Below, one piece after another: positions 1-4,798 of a DNA stretch of 6,285 nt (positions are counted from its first letter, which is position 1; each line of letters begins with the position of its first letter). Made by a program: the position numbers and the translations under genes. Origin of the DNA: Hyphomicrobiales bacterium (GTDB lineage: Bacteria > Pseudomonadota > Alphaproteobacteria > Rhizobiales > Aestuariivirgaceae); the NCBI GenBank assembly GCA_025362535.1, contig JANYGE010000414.1:1-6285 (forward strand), read 5' to 3'. The notes beneath the pieces were generated by a model. The model saw only the letters and a program-made list of their open reading frames with translations. It was not told where the DNA came from and searched no databases.

Positions 1-449
1 ACGCCATGCGGCACGAACAGCTTGAACCAGCCAAGACCGTGCTTGTAGATGCCGACAACCACCACCAGCAGAACCACGAACACGGCAAGCGAAGCCGTAA
101 CGATCACATGGCTGGTGACGGTGAAGAAATAAGGGAACATGCCAAGCATATTGGCCACTAAAACAAATGAGAACAGCGAGAACACCAGCGGGAAGAAAGC
201 CTTGCCTTCTTCACCCAGCACGTTCTTCACCATGCTATCAACAAGGCCATACCACATTTCACCAACCGATTGCAGGCGGCCTGGCACCAGCGCACCCTTG
301 CGCGCAGCCAACAGAAGAACGCCAGTAATAGTGGCAACGGTGATGCCCATGAATAAAGCGGAGTTGGTAAAACTGATTTCATAGCCAGCGACATCCCACG
401 GACCAGCAAGGTCATGCAGGCGGAATTGATGGATCGGATCGTTAGCCAC
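1..449 (-). CDS. atpB: F0F1 ATP synthase subunit a, N-terminal part (cut by window edge)
   Basis: Subunit a is the membrane stator subunit of the F0 proton channel. It lines the half-channels that load and unload protons on the rotating c-ring. About 149 codons are present. Reading starts with GTG-GCT-AAC and gives ANDPIHQFRLHD, the start typical of rhizobial AtpB. It continues through VPGRLQSVGEMWY (about residues 55-67), FFPLVFSLFSFVLVANMLG (about 85-103) and PYFFTVTSHVIVT, matching the family closely. Hydrophobic segments are visible near residues 33-49, 86-107 and 112-133. The family is usually about 250 residues, so roughly the last 100, including the essential Arg of the proton channel, lie outside the window. 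The GTG start shares its first base with the atpI stop (TAGTG), and a GAGGA lies shortly upstream, so translation is probably coupled to atpI. The start and identity are secure; the 3' end is not visible. Confidence 0.96.
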   Translation of the reverse strand, partial: MANDPIHQFRLHDLAGPWDVAGYEISFTNSALFMGITVATITGVLLLAARKGALVPGRLQSVGEMWYGLVDSMVKNVLGEEGKAFFPLVFSLFSFVLVANMLGMFPYFFTVTSHVIVTASLAVFVVLLVVVVGIYKHGLGWFKLFVPHG

Positions 450-841
450 TATTTATCCTCGTCTTCGTCATCATCAGGCTTCGGCATATTACGAAGCTCT
501 TCGGCTGTTGGTGGTGTTCTATTCGCAGACCGCGACATATTCAGAATACCAGCCCCAAAACCCAAGAGCAAAAAAACAATTAGAAATAACGGCAAAGTGC
601 CAAATAATTTATCCAGCCCAAAACCCAGAAGCCCGCCCACCAAAACCCCAGCGACGAACTCACTCGCCAGCCGATAACCCTTGGAATAGTCCGAGGCCCC
701 TTGATATTTCATCGACGGTTTTTCGGCTGCCGCTGTCTGCGATTTTTCAGCCTCTATGCGGCTGCCCAAATCTTTCAAACGGCTGGAAATATCGTCGAAC
801 TTTGGATCAGTTTTGTCTTTTGTACCGCGCGGATTAGCCAT
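449..841 (-). CDS. atpI: F0F1 ATP synthase assembly protein I (AtpI/AtpZ family)
   Basis: This 130-residue membrane protein belongs to the small AtpI family encoded at the head of atp operons. Family members are thought to help assemble the c-ring or stabilise F0, and are usually dispensable. The first 55 residues are charged and probably cytoplasmic. Two hydrophobic helices follow at about 57-80 (EFVAGVLVGGLLGFGLDKLF) and 82-103, the first carrying the Gly-rich GGLLGFGLD pattern typical of the family. The tail is very acidic (DDDEDEDK). The start at 841 is chosen because GGAGGAG sits 6 bases upstream. A longer reading back to 919 would put codons across the -35 and -10 boxes of the operon promoter, so it is rejected. 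The stop overlaps the atpB start by one base. The family call is firm; the exact molecular role is only known from relatives. Confidence 0.92.
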   Translation of the reverse strand: MANPRGTKDKTDPKFDDISSRLKDLGSRIEAEKSQTAAAEKPSMKYQGASDYSKGYRLASEFVAGVLVGGLLGFGLDKLFGTLPLFLIVFLLLGFGAGILNMSRSANRTPPTAEELRNMPKPDDDEDEDK

Positions 842-847
842 GTTAAA

Positions 848-854
848 CTCCTCC
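848..854 (-). promoter_or_regulatory. Strong ribosome binding site of atpI
   Basis: GGAGGAG on the minus strand, separated from the ATG at 841 by the 6 bases TTTAAC. It is one of the best Shine-Dalgarno matches in the window and decides the atpI start against the longer open frame that begins at 919. Confidence 0.88.
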
Positions 855-890
855 GTGCAAGGCAAAACAGCCCCTTCCCAAAGCGCGCTC

Positions 891-919
891 TTGATAGTTA
901 CGGCTTGGCAATGTGTCAA
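891..919 (-). promoter_or_regulatory. Sigma-70 type promoter of the atp operon
   Basis: On the minus strand a perfect -35 box TTGACA (919-914) is followed after exactly 17 bases by TATCAA (896-891). That is one mismatch to the extended family consensus at the key -10 positions. Transcription would start near 883, giving a leader of about 42 bases with the strong atpI ribosome site in it. The promoter lies in the 170-bp gap between the HAD gene stop and atpI. The ATP synthase genes can therefore be expressed independently of the upstream rmuC-vanW-HAD operon. No clear Rho-independent terminator was seen in the same gap, so some read-through from upstream is possible. Confidence 0.8.
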
Positions 920-1011
920 GCGGTGGATTGTGGATTTAAGGCGTTGAAAACAGGTGGATATTTTCGGTTGGCTGGTGCTGCGTCGAAAAGTCCGTATGGC
1001 GCATGCTGATT

Positions 1012-1608
1012 CTAGAGAAGTTTTAGGCCTTTCAACTCTGCCTTCAGTTTCTCTGGCGTTGTAAAATGATGCGCCTTCATGCCCACGGCTTCGGCCCCTT
1101 TCACATTCTTCAAGCTATCATCGATAAACAGGGACTCAGAGGCCTTCAGGCCATTGCGCTTCAAACTCAGCTCATAGATCGCAGGATCAGGCTTGATCAG
1201 CTTTTCATCCCCCGACACCACAATATCACGGAACAGATTTAAAAATGGGAAGCGCAGCCGGGTTTCGCGGAACTTATCCTGGTTCCAATTGGTGATGGCA
1301 TAAAGTGGCGTTCCCTGTTTATGTAAGGCCTCCAGAATATCCACACTGCCGGAAATGGCGCCTGGAATAGTCTCATGCCAGCGCTTGTCATATGCTGCGA
1401 TCTCTTCAGCATAATCAGGGTGCTGGGCCGATAAAATTTTTACTGCATCAGCAAAATTACGACCTCGGTCTTGCTCTAAATTCCAATCATGATTGCAAAT
1501 GTTCATGAGAAACCATTCAACCTTGGCTTCATCATTGAATATTTTGCGATAAAGCAGGCGCGGATCCCACGCGATCAAAACCATGCCGAGATCAAAGATA
1601 ACATTCAT
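1012..1608 (-). CDS. HAD-superfamily hydrolase (subfamily IA, YihX-like phosphatase)
   Basis: A 198-residue haloacid-dehalogenase-type hydrolase, most likely a soluble phosphatase acting on a small phosphorylated metabolite; the substrate cannot be read from the sequence. Motif I is FDLGMVLIAWDP with nucleophile Asp6. The second acid of the usual DxD is replaced by Gly8, as in YihX-like relatives (DLGNV). The cap-region signature WNLEQDRGR is at 42-50, motif II is AITNW (Thr106), motif III Lys is in LIKPDP (Lys139), and motif IV is FIDDS (Asp163, Asp164). The core is thus complete apart from the Gly variant. The length is normal for HAD-IA. The ATG overlaps the VanW gene stop by 4 bases (ATGA), indicating translational coupling as the last gene of the rmuC operon. 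A 2-haloacid dehalogenase is less likely because the motifs resemble the sugar-phosphatase branch, but this is an inference. Confidence 0.88.
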   Translation of the reverse strand: MNVIFDLGMVLIAWDPRLLYRKIFNDEAKVEWFLMNICNHDWNLEQDRGRNFADAVKILSAQHPDYAEEIAAYDKRWHETIPGAISGSVDILEALHKQGTPLYAITNWNQDKFRETRLRFPFLNLFRDIVVSGDEKLIKPDPAIYELSLKRNGLKASESLFIDDSLKNVKGAEAVGMKAHHFTTPEKLKAELKGLKLL

Positions 1609-2435
1609 GTTGAATTTTCCGGTGCTGAGAGAAAAGGTTGATACATCAGGATGGCGTGATTTTCGGAAACGAATTCTTCGCCCAACTCAGCACCGGTTAC
1701 AAGATCAATCCGCTTGCGATGAAGCTCATTATGGCGTGAATAGCCACCCCAATATTCAGAGCGGATTTCATGGTCACGTTCGAAGATTTCAAAGCGGTGG
1801 CTGGGCTCAGCAGCGCAGCGCCATGTGCCATAGAGCCAATCACCCTTGGTGGAAAGCCGGAGCTGATAAGTGTTTTGCGTCGGGTTGCTGATTTGCAGAT
1901 CAATATAATTATAAGAACAGGTGGCCCCTGATGCGAAAGGCTGGGTGCGGCCCACATCGGGAAACACATCAAAGCCATGACGCCAGCGTTCTTCAATTTT
2001 GAGATCCGTGTGAATGGCCATCCAATAAATCATATTGGTCATTTGACAGAGGCCGCCGCCTACATCTTGCTGAATAGTGCCATTGCGCAACACCAATCCC
2101 ACCTTGAACCCGCGCCGCGCTGTGGGTTTGCCAACCAGACGCCAGAATGAAAATGTCTCGCCCGGCTTCAAGAGTAGGCCATCAATGCAGGATGCGGCGA
2201 TTTCCAGTGAGGTTTTTTTATTGATCTGCAATTGCATATCAACGCCACTGAGTTTGCGCAGCATGGGTGTGCCATGGCTGGCGTGAATGTGGGCGAGGTT
2301 TTCAGACTGTCGCGTGGTGGCAAAACGCGTCGCCGATAGATACCAGTTCAAACGGCGCTTATTGATAAACCACAACTTGCCCAATTTCAGGCGCAAGGCT
2401 GAGCGCAGCTGTGGCTTGGGCAGTGGTATTTTCAT
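1605..2435 (-). CDS. VanW family protein (function unknown)
   Basis: A 276-residue VanW-domain protein. The family is named after a gene in some vancomycin-resistance clusters of Gram-positives. Its biochemical function is unknown and it is not itself a resistance marker. The domain core is complete: PGETFSFW (91-98) followed by VGKPTARRGFKVG, then DVGGGLCQMTNMIYWMA (124-140), HGFDVFPD (153-160), RTQPFASGATC (163-173) and YNYIDLQI. No signal peptide or clear transmembrane helix is visible; the N-terminus is basic (KLRK-rich), suggesting a cytoplasmic or peripheral protein. Many Gram-positive relatives have an extracellular multi-domain layout, so this short single-domain form is the proteobacterial type. 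The ATG directly follows the rmuC stop (TAAATG), with GGTGGG as a weak ribosome site, and the end overlaps the HAD gene. The neighbours suggest co-expression but do not show a shared pathway. Confidence 0.9.
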   Translation of the reverse strand: MKIPLPKPQLRSALRLKLGKLWFINKRRLNWYLSATRFATTRQSENLAHIHASHGTPMLRKLSGVDMQLQINKKTSLEIAASCIDGLLLKPGETFSFWRLVGKPTARRGFKVGLVLRNGTIQQDVGGGLCQMTNMIYWMAIHTDLKIEERWRHGFDVFPDVGRTQPFASGATCSYNYIDLQISNPTQNTYQLRLSTKGDWLYGTWRCAAEPSHRFEIFERDHEIRSEYWGGYSRHNELHRKRIDLVTGAELGEEFVSENHAILMYQPFLSAPENST

Positions 2436-3587
2436 TTAACCCACCGATAAGCGGCGTGGTGCTTCAGGCGCTGCCGCAATGGCAGTGGGTTCTGCCAAAT
2501 CCATGCTCTCAATTTTTGCCGCACGATTTGAAATTTTATCGGATGAGACATGGAGTTGCTCGAGATCGCCACTGGCTTGGCTGAAATGCTTGTGGAGCGA
2601 GCCCATACGCTCTTTCATGCGGGTGACATCTGCCAGCAGTTTTACCACTTCGGCTTGAATGAGATGGGCTTGCTCACGCATCGCTGCATCTTTCACAATG
2701 GCCTGCATGGTTTGCACCAAAAGCATGAGCACATTGGGCGAGGCCAATATAATGCGCAAGCGATGGGCCTTTTGCACCACGTCTTCAAACTTCTCGTTCA
2801 GTTCGGCGTAAACTGATTCAGACGGCACAAACATAATGGCAGTCTCATGCGTCTCGCCGCTGATTTGATATTTATCGGCAATATCTTTCACATGCTTCAA
2901 CACGTCAGACTTTAATCGGGTTTCAGCAATTTTGCGCATCGCATCATCAGGGGCTTCGCGCATGGCATTATAGGCTTCAAGCGGGAATTTTGCGTCGATC
3001 ACCAATTTCAATCGCGAGTCTGGCAGGCTGATCAAGCAATCCGGGCGCATGCCGTTGGAAAGTGTGGCTTGAAAACTGAATGCCTTGGAATGCAGGCCAT
3101 CAGCGATAATTGCTTCCATGCGGCCTTGGCCAAAGGCACCACGGGTTTGCTTGTTGGCCAGAATATCTTTGAGGCTGAGCATTTCATTGGATAGCGATGC
3201 AAGATTGTTTTGCGCAGCATCAATCACAGCAAGGCGTTCATGAAGTTGACCCAGTGAAACGGCTGTGCGTTGCGATTGTTCATGCAAGCCATGGCCCACA
3301 CGCTGGCTGACACTATCCAGGCGCTCATCCAATGTGCGTTGTAAATGCACTTGTTGGCTTTGCGCTTGAGCAGAAAAATTATTCAACATTCCCGAAAGCT
3401 CAGCCAAGCGATATTCCATATCAGAATTGCGCTGTTGTGATTCCAACCGTTCGGCCTTGCGGCCCGCTTGACCGCGCCATGCCAAAATAACGGCGATAAA
3501 CAGCAATATCATGCCGGCGAAAATCAACAGGTCTTGAAGTGTGAATGGCTGCTCGCCAATGTGAAGGATGGTGGAGTTCAACTGCAT
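2436..3587 (-). CDS. rmuC: RmuC family DNA recombination protein
   Basis: RmuC proteins are inner-membrane-anchored with a PD-(D/E)XK-like nuclease fold. In E. coli, loss of RmuC raises inversion at short inverted repeats, and a role in limiting DNA rearrangements is inferred. From the start at 3587 the protein has 383 residues. A membrane helix lies at about 17-37 (LLIFAGMILLFIAVILAW), followed by a long coiled coil at about 42-132 rich in Gln, Glu, Arg and Leu. Then come the conserved RGAFGQGRME (149-158), RPDCLI with Asp183, VIDAKFPLEAY with the D-x-K pair at 198-200, and MFVPSE. The tail is low-complexity Ala/Pro. The start is uncertain: ATG 3587, ATG 3599 and GTG 3656 are all in frame and none has a clear ribosome site. 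I chose 3587 because it best fits the short N-terminus of relatives and leaves the structured region outside the gene. It is the first gene of the rmuC-vanW-HAD operon. Confidence 0.92.
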   Translation of the reverse strand: MQLNSTILHIGEQPFTLQDLLIFAGMILLFIAVILAWRGQAGRKAERLESQQRNSDMEYRLAELSGMLNNFSAQAQSQQVHLQRTLDERLDSVSQRVGHGLHEQSQRTAVSLGQLHERLAVIDAAQNNLASLSNEMLSLKDILANKQTRGAFGQGRMEAIIADGLHSKAFSFQATLSNGMRPDCLISLPDSRLKLVIDAKFPLEAYNAMREAPDDAMRKIAETRLKSDVLKHVKDIADKYQISGETHETAIMFVPSESVYAELNEKFEDVVQKAHRLRIILASPNVLMLLVQTMQAIVKDAAMREQAHLIQAEVVKLLADVTRMKERMGSLHKHFSQASGDLEQLHVSSDKISNRAAKIESMDLAEPTAIAAAPEAPRRLSVG

Positions 3588-3615
3588 AGAACGAAACATA
3601 AACTGATTCGCTGCT

Positions 3616-3669
3616 GGCCTCGCTGAAAAAGTACGAGGCCCGCCCAAAAGATACACAATTGGACGGGCC
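3616..3669 (-). promoter_or_regulatory. Two mutually exclusive hairpins in the rmuC leader
   Basis: On the minus strand an 11-bp stem (3669-3659 with 3647-3637, one G-U pair, 11-base loop) is followed by a perfect 7-bp stem GGCCTCG/CGAGGCC (3640-3634 with 3622-3616, 11-base loop containing five U). The bases 3637-3640 belong to both, so only one can form fully at a time. In the plus-strand RNA the G-U pair becomes a C-A mismatch, so the minus-strand transcript is favoured. The second stem ends 17 to 29 bases before the candidate rmuC ATGs. There is no U-run after it, so it is not an ordinary terminator. Control of rmuC translation is possible but unproven. Confidence 0.4.
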
Positions 3670-3823
3670 CCAGACCCGCATCAACTCGGGACGGCGACAG
3701 GAGCTGAACGGATCGTCTCGCTTCATGCGAGGAAACTGTAAGCTGAAATTTTTGCCCCGCTCTGGAAGCCGTTCCACCTACCTGATCCCCCGCAGGACCT
3801 GATGCTGAAAGTGACCCCCAATC
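3657..3823 (-). ncRNA. Candidate structured RNA, rod-like, family not recognised
   Basis: This stretch has no credible gene but folds on paper into a long nested rod in the minus-strand RNA. The pairs, from outside in, are 3823-3818/3662-3657 (GAUUGG with CCAAUU), 3810-3806/3672-3668 (three G-U pairs), 3805-3800/3683-3678 (GCAUCA with UGAUGC), 3792-3789/3690-3687 (CGGG with CCCG), 3784-3781/3701-3698 (CAGG with CCUG) and 3774-3769/3711-3706 (GAACGG with CCGUUC). An apical hairpin CUCGC/GCGAG lies at 3731-3717. Several pairs depend on G-U and would be lost in plus-strand RNA. The size of about 167 nt and the rod with internal loops resemble 6S RNA in outline. I do not recognise the 6S bubble sequences, and SRP RNA, RNase P RNA and tmRNA motifs are absent. 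It may equally be the untranslated leader of rmuC. The folding is by eye and short helices can arise by chance. Confidence 0.33.
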
Positions 3824-3837
3824 GCGGCATTGGCGCA

Positions 3838-3872
3838 GCCACAAACAGGCTCGGGCTGGGCCATTTTGTGGC
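3838..3872 (-). other. Perfect 8-bp hairpin upstream of the candidate RNA
   Basis: GCCACAAA (3838-3845) and TTTGTGGC (3865-3872) form a perfect 8-bp inverted repeat around a 19-base GC-rich loop. It lies at the 5' side of the candidate RNA on the minus strand, beside a second small stem CCAAT/ATTGG at 3818-3833 that competes with the outermost helix of the rod. It could be part of the same RNA or an operator in the rmuC-ohr divergent region. No poly-U follows on either strand, so it is not an obvious terminator. Confidence 0.4.
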
Positions 3873-3894
3873 GATATTGTGATCAAACATCAAT

Positions 3895-3912
3895 TGTCAG
3901 TGAGCTGTCAGT
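3895..3912 (+). promoter_or_regulatory. Phased direct repeat TGTCAGT x2 upstream of ohr
   Basis: TGTCAGT occurs at 3895-3901 and again at 3906-3912, 11 bp apart, about one helical turn, so both copies face the same side of the DNA. On the minus strand the repeat reads as two CTGACA boxes. Either could serve as a -35 for transcription toward rmuC; the copy at 3900-3895 is followed after 17 bases by ATATCG, a weak -10. The element may be a regulator site, a promoter of the structured region, or chance. Confidence 0.35.
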
Positions 3913-3936
3913 TCAGAGTTTTTTATTTTCAATAAA

Positions 3937-3960
3937 TGAGTGTAAAAGATCGCACACTCA
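3937..3960. promoter_or_regulatory. Inverted repeat in the ohr leader, candidate operator
   Basis: TGAGTGT (3937-3943) and ACACTCA (3954-3960) form a perfect 7-bp inverted repeat with a 10-base centre, 29 to 52 bases before the ohr start. An AT-rich stretch (3917-3936) immediately upstream is a plausible -10 region, so the repeat would overlap the early transcript. Ohr genes are often repressed by the MarR-type regulator OhrR, but no ohrR gene is in the window. I cannot match this repeat to the known OhrR site, so it is only a candidate operator or 5' hairpin. Confidence 0.4.
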
Positions 3961-3988
3961 ATCTTCAATCATATGGAAAAAGCGAATC

Positions 3989-4417
3989 ATGAAACTTGCA
4001 TATACAGCAAACGCAACAGCAACTGGCGGGGGCCGCAATGATGGCCTGAGCCGAACGGATGACGGGCGCGTGGTTGTTGCCCTTGCAACACCAACTGAAA
4101 TGGGTGGCAGCGGCAAGGGCACAAATCCTGAGCAGCTTATCGCAACGGGCTATGCTGGTTGTTATTTAGGGGCCATGCGCTTTGTTGCTGGTAAAGCCAA
4201 AATTGATATGCCTGCCAATGCCTCCGTTACATCACATGTGAGCATTGGTGCGCGCGATGATGGCGAAGGTTTTGGCCTTGAAGTGACATTGGATGTAAGC
4301 TTGCCCGGCATGAGCAAAGACGCCGCCGAAGATTTAGCAAAGCGCGGCCATGTAGTGTGCCCGATTTCACACTCTTTCAAAGGCAATGTGAAAACCACGA
4401 CAAATGTGAGCGTTTAA
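3989..4417 (+). CDS. ohr: Organic hydroperoxide reductase Ohr (OsmC/Ohr family)
   Basis: A cytoplasmic thiol peroxidase that reduces organic and fatty-acid hydroperoxides, using lipoyl-type dithiols as reductant in characterised members. The 142-residue protein has the usual Ohr length and pattern: YTANATATGGGR at 5-16, GTNPEQL at 44-50, GYAGCYLGAMRFVAGK at 54-69, and GHVVCPIS at 120-127. The two catalytic cysteines are Cys58 and Cys124, and the conserved Arg and Glu of the active site are Arg16 and Glu48. The GTNPEQLxATGYAxCxLGAM form identifies Ohr rather than the OsmC branch. The frame is open further upstream to 3830, but that extension has no family similarity, so the ATG at 3989 is used; the ribosome site (GGAAAA) is weak and somewhat distant. 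It is the only plus-strand gene here, divergent from rmuC, and ends at a strong hairpin. Peroxide-inducible control is likely by analogy. Confidence 0.95.
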   Translation: MKLAYTANATATGGGRNDGLSRTDDGRVVVALATPTEMGGSGKGTNPEQLIATGYAGCYLGAMRFVAGKAKIDMPANASVTSHVSIGARDDGEGFGLEVTLDVSLPGMSKDAAEDLAKRGHVVCPISHSFKGNVKTTTNVSV

Positions 4418-4422
4418 TAGAA

Positions 4423-4448
4423 CGGGCTGCAACTTCTGTTGCAGCCCG
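4423..4448. terminator. Hairpin terminator between convergent genes
   Basis: A perfect 11-bp stem CGGGCTGCAAC / GTTGCAGCCCG with a 4-base TTCT loop lies 5 bases after the ohr stop and 10 bases from the stop of the convergent small gene. The following bases are CTTAGTTTG on the plus strand and TTCTATT on the minus strand, so the U-tracts are poor. The position and strength of the stem make a bidirectional terminator the best reading, though it may need help from other factors or act as an RNA 3'-end stabiliser. Confidence 0.8.
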
Positions 4449-4458
4449 CTTAGTTTGA

Positions 4459-4695
4459 CTACCAATGACTGTGGCAGACTTTAACTTTCTTCCACACCCA
4501 ATGATGGTTTCTCCACACTTTCACTTTTTTCCAATAGCAATTGTTCCAACCGTGATGCCATCCATGGTGGTGGTGCCAGCCGTAGCCAGTACCAATTGTA
4601 ATGTTTACACCAGCATTGGCTGTGCTTGTGAGGGCCGTCATGCCAAGAGCCATTGTGGTGACGGTGGCGAGAGCAATCATCGTTTTACGGATCAT
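4459..4695 (-). CDS. Small exported His/Trp-rich protein, function unknown
   Basis: A 78-residue protein with a clear Sec signal peptide: Arg/Lys at 3-4, a hydrophobic core of about 20 residues, and cleavage expected after TANA (residue 28). The mature part is only about 50 residues but holds 10 His and 8 Trp, including a HHHHGWHHGW cluster at 41-50, two Cys (53 and 74), and a repeated WKKVKV (55-60 and 68-73). The spacing of the repeat between the two Cys suggests a small beta hairpin closed by a disulfide in the periplasm; this is inference. Similar short secreted proteins are common in Hyphomicrobiales but have no assigned role. His clusters make metal binding (Cu, Ni or Zn) an obvious possibility. 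The start is supported by AAAGGAA 7 bases upstream and by its own promoter. The plus-strand open frame over the same bases is a shadow. Confidence 0.88.
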   Translation of the reverse strand: MIRKTMIALATVTTMALGMTALTSTANAGVNITIGTGYGWHHHHGWHHGWNNCYWKKVKVWRNHHWVWKKVKVCHSHW

Positions 4696-4732
4696 ATCTA
4701 AATTCCTTTCGAAAGCTTGGTACCTAACAGCA

Positions 4733-4769
4733 TCTATAAGACGCCCCCTTAGCTGAATGGCAGATGAAC
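4733..4769 (-). promoter_or_regulatory. Probable activator-dependent promoter of the small exported protein
   Basis: On the minus strand TATAGA (4738-4733) is a good -10 box, but the position 17 bases upstream reads GCCATT, not a -35 consensus. Overlapping this place is a direct repeat GTTCATCT (4769-4762) and ATTCAGCT (4758-4751), 11 bp apart. Two half sites one helical turn apart over the -35 is the layout seen for OmpR-type response regulators. The regulator is not identifiable from the window. Transcription would start near 4726, about 30 bases before the ATG. Confidence 0.5.
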
Positions 4770-4798
4770 AGGGTCAGCCAAATAAGGCACTCTTAATG

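Noticed and set aside
842..919. A 26-codon N-terminal extension of AtpI from an ATG at 919
   Set aside because: It overlaps the -35 and -10 boxes, has no family similarity, and the internal ATG at 841 has a near-perfect ribosome site.
1605..2435. VanW as evidence of vancomycin resistance
   Set aside because: No other van genes are present, the family is widespread in bacteria without resistance, and its function is unknown.
3616..3640. The GGCCTCG hairpin as a Rho-independent terminator
   Set aside because: No T-run follows on either strand; the T-run lies in the loop.
3588..3656. GTG start at 3656 (or ATG at 3599) for RmuC
   Set aside because: No ribosome site, and the extension runs through the two strong hairpins. 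ATG 3599 remains possible; 3587 fits the family N-terminus best.
3726..3760. A tmRNA-like tag reading (AKISAYSFLA then stop) on the minus strand
   Set aside because: The tRNA-like ends, the T-arm and the usual AA-ending tag are all missing. A short chance reading frame explains it.
3578..3886. Minus-strand open frames of about 100 codons upstream of rmuC
   Set aside because: They overlap rmuC or the structured region, lack recognisable motifs and have odd composition. They look like chance frames.
3830..3988. A 53-residue N-terminal extension of Ohr
   Set aside because: It has no resemblance to the family, and Ohr proteins start a few residues before the YTATA motif.
4465..4701. Plus-strand 78-codon frame opposite the His/Trp-rich gene
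   Set aside because: It is the mirror of the real gene, which has a signal peptide, ribosome site and promoter.
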